From: Nocardioides alkalitolerans DSM 16699 | Lineage (GTDB): Bacteria; Actinomycetota; Actinomycetes; Propionibacteriales; Nocardioidaceae | Assembly (NCBI RefSeq): GCF_000426525.1 | Contig: NZ_KE384533.1 | Location: forward strand, 536,562 to 600,561 | Direction of reading: 5' to 3' | Length of the DNA stretch: 64,000 nucleotides | Shown: piece by piece, positions 31,852 through 39,570 of the stretch | Layout: each line of letters opens with the position of its first letter | Numbering within the stretch: position 1 is the stretch's first letter | Program-made: the position numbers and the translations under genes | Notes under the pieces: generated by a model | Database searches by the model: none | What the model was told of the DNA's origin: nothing | What the model saw: the letters and a program-made list of their open reading frames with translations, nothing else

Positions 31852-32825
31852 GACGCAGCCCCTCCTGGATCCCCCTCGCCGCCGTGGCCGTCCTGGCTCT
31901 GGCGGGCTGCGACGGCGACTCGTCGTCGCGCCCGGGCGACGACATCACCGATGACGTCCAGGTGCCGGGGTTCGTCCTCGCTGCGGACGGGGCGTCGCTC
32001 AGCCCCGACGGCGACCGGATCGCTGTGCCCTGCCACGACCGGGTCTGCGTGTGGGGGGTAGGCGGATCCCTCGAGGAGGAATGGGACGGCGCCGCCGACC
32101 TCACGGCGTGGAGCCCCGACGGCGCCTGGCTGGCCACGGCCTCGGCCTCCACGGGCGAGGTCGTGTGGCGGGACACCACCACCGGTGAGCCCGCGGCGAC
32201 AGCGACCGTCGACGGCATCGTGCAGGCGCTGACGTTCGGACCCGACGGCGACGCCCTGGCCGTCGCCACCGACGCCGGCCTGACCCTGCACGACGGCCTC
32301 AACGGCGTCGAGGTCGCCGAGGCCTCCGCCGGAGGCGTGGCCGACGTGGCGTTCTCGCCCGACGGCCTCCAGGTGCTCGTGGCCCGCGCCGAGGCGCCCC
32401 CGGAGCTGCTCGAGTCCGGGATGCTGGCCCCCGCGGACGACGCGGCCGACCTGGGCCCTGCGCCGGTGACCGACGTGGCTTGGGACGCCGGAGGCACCCG
32501 GGCCGCCCTCGGCGGCGCGGACGGCGTCCGGGTGGTCGAGGTGGCCACCGGCGGCGAGGTCGACGTTCTCGACCAGCCCGAGGTCACCGACGTGGCCTTC
32601 GATCCTGCCGGCTCCCGGCTCGCCGTGACGACGGCCGCGGCGCCGGAGCTCGTGCTGTGGGCCCCGGGATCCGACCCGGAGGTGGAGGACCAGCACAGCG
32701 CGGCCTTCGGGTCGGTGCTGTGGACCACGGGCGGCCTCTACACCATCGCGCCCGACGTGGTGCTCAGCTGGAACCTCGAGACGGGGGACGTCGGCTTCAC
32801 GTTCGACCTGCCGCCGGAGGCGTGA
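31848..32825 (+). CDS. Lipoprotein with WD40-like beta-propeller repeats
   Basis: 325 residues. The signal peptide ends in a lipobox, VLALAGCDGDSSS, with the lipidated Cys at about 21. Five to six repeats follow, each with a strand pattern such as LTAWSPDGAWLATASA, LTFGPDGDALAVATDAGL and VAFSPDGLQVLVARAE, as in WD40/YVTN propellers. It should sit on the outer face of the membrane and bind a partner. It is the fourth gene of the effector cassette (ATGA overlap with the preceding gene), so it may bind the secreted proteins. Confidence 0.75.
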   Translation: MRRSPSWIPLAAVAVLALAGCDGDSSSRPGDDITDDVQVPGFVLAADGASLSPDGDRIAVPCHDRVCVWGVGGSLEEEWDGAADLTAWSPDGAWLATASASTGEVVWRDTTTGEPAATATVDGIVQALTFGPDGDALAVATDAGLTLHDGLNGVEVAEASAGGVADVAFSPDGLQVLVARAEAPPELLESGMLAPADDAADLGPAPVTDVAWDAGGTRAALGGADGVRVVEVATGGEVDVLDQPEVTDVAFDPAGSRLAVTTAAAPELVLWAPGSDPEVEDQHSAAFGSVLWTTGGLYTIAPDVVLSWNLETGDVGFTFDLPPEA

Positions 32826-32874
32826 GGCAACCGACCGCCGATGAGTCCGGGTCCCCCTGGCGGTCTCCACGCGC

Positions 32875-33357
32875 ATGAGCGACGAGACCGTCAGCGCGAC
32901 GACCACCATCGAGGCCTCGACCGACGCCGTCTTCGCCGTGCTGGCCGACCCGGCCCGGCACGCCGCGATCGACGGCACCGGCTGGGTCCAGGGCAGCCGC
33001 GACGACGCACCCCTGACGCACGCGGGTCAGATCTTCCGGATGGGGATGTTCCATCCCGACCACCCGGACGGCACCTACGAGATCTCCAACGAGGTCCTGG
33101 CGTTCGACCCACCGCACCTCGTCTCGTGGCGGCCCGGCTACTACCCGGAGGGTGCCTCCGAGCTGGCCTTCGGCGGCTGGGTCTGGCGCTACGACCTGGG
33201 CCGGCTCTTACCGGAGCGCACCGAGGTGACGCTCACGTACGACTGGTCCGCCGTCGGGCCGGAGCCGCGCACCTACCTGGCGTTCCCGCCGTTCCCGCCC
33301 GACCACCTCGCCAGCTCGCTGGCCCACCTCGCGGACCTGGTCGCGCTCACCCGGTGA
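32875..33357 (+). CDS. SRPBCC-family (polyketide cyclase/AHSA1-like) protein
   Basis: 160 residues. The start TVSATTTIEASTDAVFAVLADPARHAAIDG is the first strand-helix of the START/SRPBCC fold, and LAHLADLVAL closes it with the long C-terminal helix. These proteins bind hydrophobic ligands; no substrate can be named. The gene ends 3 bp before the convergent dnaB stop. Confidence 0.82.
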   Translation: MSDETVSATTTIEASTDAVFAVLADPARHAAIDGTGWVQGSRDDAPLTHAGQIFRMGMFHPDHPDGTYEISNEVLAFDPPHLVSWRPGYYPEGASELAFGGWVWRYDLGRLLPERTEVTLTYDWSAVGPEPRTYLAFPPFPPDHLASSLAHLADLVALTR

Positions 33358-33360
33358 CGC

Positions 33361-35919
33361 CTACTGCGCCATGTCGACGAACCGCGAGTAGTGACCCTGG
33401 AAGGCCACGATGATGTCGCGGGTGGGGCCGTTGCGGTGCTTGGCGATGATGACGTCGGCCTCGCCGGGGCGGGTCGACTCCTTCTCGTAGACGTCGTCGC
33501 GGTGCAGCAGGATGACCATGTCGGCGTCCTGCTCCAGCGAGCCGGACTCACGGAGGTCGGAGACCATGGGGCGCTTGTCGGCCCGCTGCTCGGAGCCACG
33601 GTTGAGCTGCGACAGCGCGATGACCGGCACCTCGAGCTCCTTGGCCAGCAGCTTGATCTGGCGGGAGAACTCCGAGACCTCGAGCTGGCGGGACTCGACC
33701 TTCTTGCCCGAGCTCATCAGCTGCATGTAGTCGAGCACGATGAGCTTGAGGTCGTGCTTCTGCTTGAGGCGGCGCGCCTTCGCCCGGATCTCCATCATCG
33801 TCATGTTGGGCGAATCGTCGATGAACATGGGCGCGCTCGAGACCTCGCCCATCTTGCGCGCCAGCTTGGCCCAGTCGTCGTCGGTCATCTGGCCGTTGCG
33901 GATGTGGTTGAGCGGCACCCGCGCCTCGGCCGAGAGCAGACGCATCGTGATCTCGGCGCGGTTCATCTCGAGGCTGAAGAACACGCTGGCCATGTTGTTG
34001 TGGATCGACGCGGCCCGACAGAAGTCGAGGGCGAGCGTCGAGTTGTGCGTCGGGACCATGGACCGGCCGGCGAGGTAGAGATGCTCCTCGTTGTCGACCT
34101 GGACGCACCTCACGGGCACGGAGTCGACGGCGCGCACGTCGACGACGTAGCGACGTCCGATGCGGACGGTCGACGCCGGACGCTCCTCCTTGTGCAGGAG
34201 GTGCTTCCGCTCGAGGCGGAAGACGTCGTCGGTGGTCGAGAAGTTGAGGATGTGGCACGTCGAGCGGGCTTCGTCCCGGCCCTTCACCCTCCTGCTGGTC
34301 CGCCCGCACCGGTAGCCGAGCGAGACGACCAGCTCGTGCACGTCGTCGGCCAGACGCTCGTCGGTCACGGCGAACTGGCACGAGCCCACGCCGCGGACGA
34401 CAGTGCCGTCGGTGTCGAGCAGACCCGCCAGGAGGGCACGACGTGCCTCCTCCGGCGCCCGCAGGTAGGCGGCCGGGATGTGCTTGTCACCCAGCACCCC
34501 CAGCTTGCGCAGCAGGGCGGTGAAGGTGCCATGGTCGTGCCGGCACTCCCGGCACCGTCGGCTCCCGGCGACGCCCTTCCCGCAGTCGGGGCAAGCTGTC
34601 CGGGGCGCATCGTCGGCGGGCCCCTCGTCGGTCAGCCGGATCGAGTAGAGCATGTTCCCCTGCGACGTCACCGTGTATCCGGCGGCCTCGACGAGCATGG
34701 GGATCTCCGGCGTCTCCGAGGTGATCCGGGTGCCGGCCGCGTGACCGTCTCCCAGCCACACGCCCAAGACGTAGGGATCGATGAGCAGGTCCTGCGGCCG
34801 ACCGCCCAGAGGCTCCGTGTTCAGCACTGCGTGGTTGACGCGCCCCTCCTGGCCCACCCGGAGCGTGGCGAGGATCTGCTCGGTGGTCACGACCGACGAG
34901 CAGATCCGCTGGTGGCGCGAGCGGTTGTACTGGTTCTCCGCCGCCCACCGGGACTTGCGGGCGGCCCTCGTCTCGGTCAGCCACTGGTGCTCCGCGTCGG
35001 CCACGATCGTCGTGCCGTCGGAGAACTCGACCTCGAAGCACGGGCGGTCGACCATGACGTCGGTGGCGGCCACGACCTTCGTCGGGCGCCCGCTCGCGTC
35101 GTACAGCTCGTCGCCGACCCGCACCTCACCCATCGTCGTCCAGCCGGACGGCGTGGGCAGCGGGGTGTCGAGAGCGAGGGCCTTACCCATCGCGGGTCGG
35201 GCCGCCACGATGATCATCTGGCCGGCGTGGAAGCCGTTGGTGAGCTCGTCGAGGTCGGCGAACCCGGTCGGCACGCCGTAGATGCCGCCGTCACGGTTGC
35301 CGATGGCCTCGATCTCGTCGAGGACGCCCTCCATGATGTCGCTCAGCGGCGCGTAGTCCTCGCTCGAGCGCTTCTCCGTGATCTTGAAGACCTCGGCCTG
35401 CGCCTGGTCGACCACGTCGTCGACCTGGCCCTCCCCGGCGTACCCGATCTGCACGATCTTGGTGCCGGCGTCGACGAGGCGACGCAGGATCGCCTTCTCG
35501 CGCACGATCTCCGCGTAGTAGCCGGCGTTGGCCGCGATCGGCACGTTGGCCGACAGCGTGTGGAGGTACGGCGCACCGCCGACCCGCTGCAGCTCGCCCT
35601 GGCGCGCGAGCTCGGCGGACACCGTGACGGGGTCGGCCGGCTCGCCGCGACCGTAGAGGTCGATGATCGCGTCGAACACCGCCTCGTGCGCCGGGCGGTA
35701 GAAGTCGACGCCACGGATCGTCTCGACGACGTCGGCGATCGCGTCCTTGCTCAGCAGCATCGAGCCGAGCACGCTCTGCTCGGCCGCGTTGTCCTGCGGA
35801 GGGGTGCGGTCGTTGCCGCGCGACTGCTGCTGGCCGCCGGGCTCGAACGACGACGGTCCGTCGCCCCACTGCTCCGGGGGCGGCTCGTCGAACCGACGAT
35901 CGGTGTGCGTGACGCTCAC
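33361..35919 (-). CDS. dnaB: Replicative DNA helicase DnaB with an intein
   Basis: 852 codons from the GTG at 35919. After a disordered head come the DnaB N-terminal domain (NAAEQSVLGSMLLSKDAIADV) and the RecA-type helicase domain. It is split at Walker A: GK ends at residue 246, the intein occupies 247-626, and STLALDFCRAAS resumes at 627. Spliced, the helicase is 472 residues, the normal size, with Walker B LIVLDYMQLM and DLRESGSLEQDAD. It unwinds DNA at the replication fork. Start choice is uncertain: GTG at 35931 and an ATG at 35994 are in frame. The rplI-rpsF block lies upstream beyond a MATE gene. Confidence 0.93.
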   Translation of the reverse strand: MSVTHTDRRFDEPPPEQWGDGPSSFEPGGQQQSRGNDRTPPQDNAAEQSVLGSMLLSKDAIADVVETIRGVDFYRPAHEAVFDAIIDLYGRGEPADPVTVSAELARQGELQRVGGAPYLHTLSANVPIAANAGYYAEIVREKAILRRLVDAGTKIVQIGYAGEGQVDDVVDQAQAEVFKITEKRSSEDYAPLSDIMEGVLDEIEAIGNRDGGIYGVPTGFADLDELTNGFHAGQMIIVAARPAMGKALALDTPLPTPSGWTTMGEVRVGDELYDASGRPTKVVAATDVMVDRPCFEVEFSDGTTIVADAEHQWLTETRAARKSRWAAENQYNRSRHQRICSSVVTTEQILATLRVGQEGRVNHAVLNTEPLGGRPQDLLIDPYVLGVWLGDGHAAGTRITSETPEIPMLVEAAGYTVTSQGNMLYSIRLTDEGPADDAPRTACPDCGKGVAGSRRCRECRHDHGTFTALLRKLGVLGDKHIPAAYLRAPEEARRALLAGLLDTDGTVVRGVGSCQFAVTDERLADDVHELVVSLGYRCGRTSRRVKGRDEARSTCHILNFSTTDDVFRLERKHLLHKEERPASTVRIGRRYVVDVRAVDSVPVRCVQVDNEEHLYLAGRSMVPTHNSTLALDFCRAASIHNNMASVFFSLEMNRAEITMRLLSAEARVPLNHIRNGQMTDDDWAKLARKMGEVSSAPMFIDDSPNMTMMEIRAKARRLKQKHDLKLIVLDYMQLMSSGKKVESRQLEVSEFSRQIKLLAKELEVPVIALSQLNRGSEQRADKRPMVSDLRESGSLEQDADMVILLHRDDVYEKESTRPGEADVIIAKHRNGPTRDIIVAFQGHYSRFVDMAQ
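34042..35181 (-). other. Class 3 intein with LAGLIDADG homing endonuclease in DnaB
   Basis: 380 residues. It begins ALALDTPLPTPSGWTTMG, with Ala in place of the usual Cys1/Ser1, and ends MVPTHN before the +1 Ser of the extein. The three class 3 residues are present: Trp67 (ADAEHQW), Cys359 in block F (PVRCVQVDN) and Thr378 (VPTHN). Endonuclease motifs are YVLGVWLGDG (Asp145) and LLAGLLDTDG (Asp258), both with intact acids. Between them Cys197, Cys200, Cys210 and Cys213 make a CxxC-9-CxxC zinc-finger-like motif. The insertion site is between Lys and Ser of the P-loop, so splicing is needed for a working helicase. Confidence 0.9.
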
Positions 35920-36078
35920 GGTCGGTTGCACCTTCCCCTCGATGACACTGCTCCGGCGTGCCGTCCCACGGACGCTAGAGGCCTCCACCGACAACGGCCG
36001 GACGGAGCCGCGCGGCCCCGTCCCCGGGCCCGCGCGAGCGGCGAACGTACGTGCCCGGAGGGGTCCGGCGATAGGGGC

Positions 36079-36336
36079 CTATCCACAGGCCCTGTGGATA
36101 ACTGCCCGATGTCCGTGGACGACGCGCCATGCAGCTCTCCCCCACCTGGGGACAAGTCTGTGGGAATTGCCGCCACAACGCCGTCATGGCTCGCTGACCT
36201 GCGCAAACGGAAACGTCGCCGTGTGGAGGAAAAGTAATCGCCTGTGGATTCAGCGGTGGACCCGCACCATTGTCGACAAGTGTCCCGGCCCACTTGCCCA
36301 GGTCGGCTATGCACAGGAAGACCCCCTTTACACACA
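36079..36336. promoter_or_regulatory. Cluster of DnaA-box-like sequences in the dnaB/MATE intergenic region
   Basis: The 590-bp gap between the divergent dnaB and MATE genes holds TGTGGATAA (36093-36101, exact TTATCCACA on the other strand), CTATCCACA (36079-36087), TTGTCGACA (36270-36278), CTATGCACA (36307-36315), TGTGGATTC (36243-36251) and TTACACACA near 36328. The first two are arms of the perfect inverted repeat TATCCACAGG / CCTGTGGATA with a one-base spacer. The rest of the gap must carry both promoters; it holds no convincing gene. Confidence 0.5.
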
Positions 36337-36381
36337 GGCCCTGATTCGTGTCACGCGAACCGTCGCAAGTGTCATGACAAG

Positions 36382-36397
36382 TAGTCCGTTCGGACTA
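36382..36397. promoter_or_regulatory. Possible operator upstream of the MATE gene
   Basis: TAGTCCG-TT-CGGACTA is a 16-bp perfect inverted repeat about 105 bp before the MATE -10 box. Size and position suit a TetR- or MarR-type site, but no regulator gene lies next to it. Confidence 0.35.
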
Positions 36398-36500
36398 TGC
36401 CCGGCTGTCCGAACTGCCCCGGCGACGCTTCCGCCCCAACCGCTAGCGACCCCGACCGCTGGCGACCCCGGCCCCGGGCGTCGCAGGAGCGCCGGCGACC

Positions 36501-36506
36501 TACACT
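36501..36506 (+). promoter_or_regulatory. -10 box of the MATE gene (leaderless)
   Basis: TACACT ends 6 nt before the GTG at 36513; this supports that GTG as a leaderless start. Confidence 0.5.
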
Positions 36507-36512
36507 CGCCCG

Positions 36513-37883
36513 GTGCTCGGACGCCGTGACCGCGAGATCCTCCGGCTCGCCGTGCCCGCCTTCCTGGCGCTGGTCGCCGAGCCGCTCTTCCTGCTCTCCG
36601 ACGCCGCGATCATCGGCCACCTCGGCACCGCCGAGCTCGCCGGTCTCGGCATCGCGGCCGTCGTGCTCCAGACCCTCGTCGGGGTCTGCGTGTTCCTCGC
36701 GTACGGCACCACCGCCGCCGTCGCCCGCCACCTCGGTGCGGGCGACCTGCGCTCCGCGCTCGCCCAGGGCATCGACGGCATCTGGCTGGCCGTGGTCATC
36801 GGAGCGGTCGTCACGACGATGGGGGTGGCGTTCACCGATCCCCTCGTCGGCGTCTTCGGCGCGGGGGACACCGTCACGGAGCACGCCGCGACGTACCTGC
36901 GGACCGCCCTGTTCGGCACCATCCCGCTGCTCGTCATGCTCGCCGCCACGGGCGTGCTCCGCGGCCTGCAGGACGTCCGCACCCCGCTCGTCGTCGCCGT
37001 GCTCGGCAACGCGCTCAACATCGCGCTGAACTTCCTCCTCGTGTACGGCGCCGGGCCCGTCCCCGCGATGGGCATCGCCGGCTCGGCCCTGGGCTCCGTG
37101 ATCGCCCAGCTCGCCTCCGCCGCGGTCCTCGTGGCGGTCGTCGCGCGGGGTGCCCGCCGGCACGGCGCGTCGCTGCGACCGGACCTCCCCGGCATCCGGG
37201 CGGCCGGGCGCTCCGGCGTGCCGCTCGTCGTGCGGACCCTGACCCTGCGCGCGGCCATGCTGGTGACGACGTACGCCGCGACCCTCGCCGCGCAGGACGG
37301 CTCCATCGTCGACAGCGAGGTCACCCTCGCCACCCACCAGCTGGCCCTCACGTTGTGGAGCTTCCTCGCCTTCGTGCTCGACGCCATCGCCATCGCCGCG
37401 CAGGCGCTGACGGGACGCTCACTGGGGGCGGGCGACCTCGAGGGCACACGCGAGACCACCCGCCGGATGGTGCAGTGGGGCATCGGCAGCGGGGTCGTGA
37501 CCGGGCTGCTGCTGGCGGCGGTGAGTCCGTTCGTCGGAGCACTCTTCACGCCCGACGACGCCGTGCGCGACCTGCTCGTGCCCGTGCTGCTCGTCGTGGC
37601 GCTCGGCCAGCCGCTGGCCGGGGTGGTGTTCGTGCTCGACGGCGTGCTCATCGGCGCCGGCGACGGCCGCTACCTCGCGTGGGGCGGCGTCGTCACGCTC
37701 GTCGTCTTCGCCCCCGTGGTGCTGGCGATCGGCCTGCTGCTGCCCCACCTCGTGGCCGTCTGGGCCGCGATGGTGTTCGTGTTCATGGGGGCCCGGGGGG
37801 TGGTGCTCGTACGACGCGCGCGCCGCGACGTCTGGATGGTCACCGGCGCGACGCCTGCCGCCCGCACCGCCACCACCGACTGA
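36513..37883 (+). CDS. MATE-family efflux transporter (DinF-like)
   Basis: 456 residues with twelve helices. LRLAVPAFLALVAEPLFLLSDAAIIGHLG is the DinF/MATE opening, GNALNIALNFLLVYG and ATHQLALTLWSFLAFVLDAIAIAAQAL are further landmarks. It exports cationic compounds in exchange for Na+ or H+. GTG at 36513 is supported by TACACT 6 nt upstream. The gene is inserted in reverse orientation between rplI and dnaB, which are usually close neighbours; a terminator follows at 37925. Confidence 0.9.
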   Translation: MLGRRDREILRLAVPAFLALVAEPLFLLSDAAIIGHLGTAELAGLGIAAVVLQTLVGVCVFLAYGTTAAVARHLGAGDLRSALAQGIDGIWLAVVIGAVVTTMGVAFTDPLVGVFGAGDTVTEHAATYLRTALFGTIPLLVMLAATGVLRGLQDVRTPLVVAVLGNALNIALNFLLVYGAGPVPAMGIAGSALGSVIAQLASAAVLVAVVARGARRHGASLRPDLPGIRAAGRSGVPLVVRTLTLRAAMLVTTYAATLAAQDGSIVDSEVTLATHQLALTLWSFLAFVLDAIAIAAQALTGRSLGAGDLEGTRETTRRMVQWGIGSGVVTGLLLAAVSPFVGALFTPDDAVRDLLVPVLLVVALGQPLAGVVFVLDGVLIGAGDGRYLAWGGVVTLVVFAPVVLAIGLLLPHLVAVWAAMVFVFMGARGVVLVRRARRDVWMVTGATPAARTATTD

Positions 37884-37924
37884 CCCGCGACCGGCACGCC
37901 CCGGCGACCCCCGGGGAACGACGA

Positions 37925-37958
37925 ACGGGCCGCCCCTCCGTGAGGAGGGACGGCCCGT
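37925..37958. terminator. Bidirectional hairpin terminator between MATE and rplI
   Basis: The arms 37925-37939 and 37944-37958 (ACGGGCCG plus CCCCTCC, loop GTGA) pair with one mismatch. Both flanking genes end towards it (MATE at 37883, rplI at 37978). Confidence 0.8.
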
Positions 37959-37977
37959 CGGTGCGGTGCGTGCGTCG

Positions 37978-38424
37978 TCAGCTGGCGACGACGTTGACCG
38001 CGACAGCGGCCGAGACGTCGTCGTGCAGCTTCACGGCGACCTTGTGGGCGCCGAGCGACTTGATCGGGTTGGTGACCACGATCGTGCGCTTGTCGACGGC
38101 CTCGCCGGTGGCGCCCTTGATGGCGTCGGCGATCTCGGCGACCGTGACGGCGCCGAAGAGGCGACCGCCCTGGCCCGAGCGGACCTTCAGGTCGACCGTC
38201 TGGCCCTCGAGCTTGCCCTTGATCTCCTCGGCGTGCGACTGGTCGCGCACGGCACGAGCGGAACGAGCGGCCTTGATCGACTCGATCGTCTTCTGACCAC
38301 CTCGGGTCCACGCGATGGCGACACCGCGGGGCACGAGGTAGTTCCGGCCGTAGCCGGGCTTCACATCGACGACGTCACCGGGGGCACCGAGACCGTCGAC
38401 CTCCTGGGTGAGGATCAGCTTCAT
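37978..38424 (-). CDS. rplI: 50S ribosomal protein L9
   Basis: 148 residues, the normal length. MKLILTQEVDGLGAPGDVVDVKPGYGRNYLVPRG is the conserved N-terminal 23S rRNA-binding domain; a long helix and the C-terminal domain follow. It is the last gene of the rpsF-ssb-rpsR-rplI operon, 14 bp after rpsR. Confidence 0.97.
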   Translation of the reverse strand: MKLILTQEVDGLGAPGDVVDVKPGYGRNYLVPRGVAIAWTRGGQKTIESIKAARSARAVRDQSHAEEIKGKLEGQTVDLKVRSGQGGRLFGAVTVAEIADAIKGATGEAVDKRTIVVTNPIKSLGAHKVAVKLHDDVSAAVAVNVVAS

Positions 38425-38438
38425 GTCCTGGCTCCTTC

Positions 38439-38675
38439 TCAGCGACCGGACGAGGAGTACGGCAGCAGAGCGACCTCGCGGGCGTTCTTGATCGCGAGGG
38501 CGATCTTGCGCTGCTCCTGGACAGTGACACCCGTGACCCGGCGGGCACGGATCTTGCCCCGGTCGGAGATGAACTTGCGGAGCAGGACCGTGTCCTTGTA
38601 GTCGATCTCGGTGACGCCCGCGGCCTTCAGCGGGTTCTGCTTCTTCTTCGGCTTGCGGAGTACTGGCTTCGCCAT
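38439..38675 (-). CDS. rpsR: 30S ribosomal protein S18, cysteine-free form
   Basis: 78 residues. DYKDTVLLRKFISDRGKIRARRVTG and NAREVALLP are the S18 core. The usual zinc-binding CxxC near residue 15 is replaced (KKKQNPLKAAG) and the later NCVQHQ is TVQEQ; the protein has no Cys at all. It is therefore the C-minus, zinc-independent type, although it sits in the main ribosomal operon. Partner of S6 (rpsF) in the small subunit. Confidence 0.96.
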   Translation of the reverse strand: MAKPVLRKPKKKQNPLKAAGVTEIDYKDTVLLRKFISDRGKIRARRVTGVTVQEQRKIALAIKNAREVALLPYSSSGR

Positions 38676-38827
38676 TGTGGTGCTCTCCTTACTAAGAGCC
38701 CGGCCGGAGCCGGAATGGTGGGGGATGGTGCTGGTGCGGCCTCGCGGCCGCGATGATCAGGCCCTGACACCCCTCGCGGGGGCCGGGACAGACGTCGCGC
38801 TCGGTCGTGCAGGTCGGGCGGAGCAGG

Positions 38828-39433
38828 TCAGAACGGGGGCTCTTCGCTGCCACCGACACCGGGGGCTCCCCACGGGTCGGCCTGGCCGCCACCGCGTGCA
38901 CCGCCGCCGCCCTGGGCGGGCGGGGGCGAGGCCCACGGGTCGTCGGCCTGCGGCGAGGACGACCGCGACGGGCCGGACTGACCGCCCTGGTCGAAACCAC
39001 CGCCGCCACCGCCCCCGCCGTTGCCGCCGCCACCGTTGTAGCCACCGCCACCACCGCCACCGCCGGAGCGGCTGGCGCGGGCGACCTTGGCCGTCGCGAA
39101 CTTCAGGGACGGGCCCACCTCTTCGACCTCGATCTCGAAGACGGTGCGCTTCTCGCCCTCACGCGTGTCGTAGGTGCGGGCCTTGAGCCGGCCCTGCACC
39201 ACGACGCGCATGCCTCGCTGGAGCGACTCGGCGACGTTCTCCGCCGCCTGCCGCCACACCGAGCAGGAGAGGAACAGCGCTTCGCCGTCCTCCCAGTCGT
39301 TCGTCTGGCGGTTGAAGGTGCGCGGCGTCGACGCGATCCGGAAGTTCGCCACGGCCGCCCCCGAGGGGGTGAAGCGCAGCTCCGGGTCGTCGACGAGGTT
39401 GCCGACCACGGTGATGAGGGTCTCGCCTGCCAT
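38828..39433 (-). CDS. ssb: Single-stranded DNA-binding protein
   Basis: 201 residues. An OB-fold (LITVVGNLVDDPELRFTPSG, to about residue 110) is followed by a Gly/Asn-rich flexible linker and the acidic tip SEEPPF used for partner binding. The tip is a variant of the usual DDDIPF. It coats ssDNA at the fork. It lies between rpsF and rpsR as in most bacteria; a 150-bp gap separates it from rpsR. Confidence 0.96.
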   Translation of the reverse strand: MAGETLITVVGNLVDDPELRFTPSGAAVANFRIASTPRTFNRQTNDWEDGEALFLSCSVWRQAAENVAESLQRGMRVVVQGRLKARTYDTREGEKRTVFEIEVEEVGPSLKFATAKVARASRSGGGGGGGGYNGGGGNGGGGGGGGFDQGGQSGPSRSSSPQADDPWASPPPAQGGGGARGGGQADPWGAPGVGGSEEPPF

Positions 39434-39507
39434 GTGGCTCTCCTTGAGTGCGAAAAGTCGTCTGCCCAGATCTCGCCGGGCGTCCGCCCATCGTCGCCTG
39501 TGGCGCC

Positions 39508-39532
39508 GACAACGGACAGCCCGTTGTCCACA
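39508..39532. promoter_or_regulatory. Hairpin and exact DnaA-box-like TTGTCCACA between rpsF and ssb
   Basis: GACAACGG (39508-39515) and CCGTTGTC (39521-39528) form a stem with a 5-base loop. TTGTCCACA (39524-39532), the actinobacterial DnaA-box consensus, overlaps its right arm. It may be an attenuator in the rpsF-ssb gap, a DnaA site, or both. Confidence 0.45.
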
Positions 39533-39570
39533 GTGGGGCGCGCGGGGCGCTCAGCCGTGGACGAGCGGGA

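Noticed and set aside
36079..36397. Chromosomal replication origin in the dnaB/MATE gap
   Set aside because: DnaA-like boxes are present, but there is no dnaA/dnaN pair, no marked AT-rich unwinding region, and gene order places dnaA beyond the right end. Kept only as a DnaA-box-like cluster.
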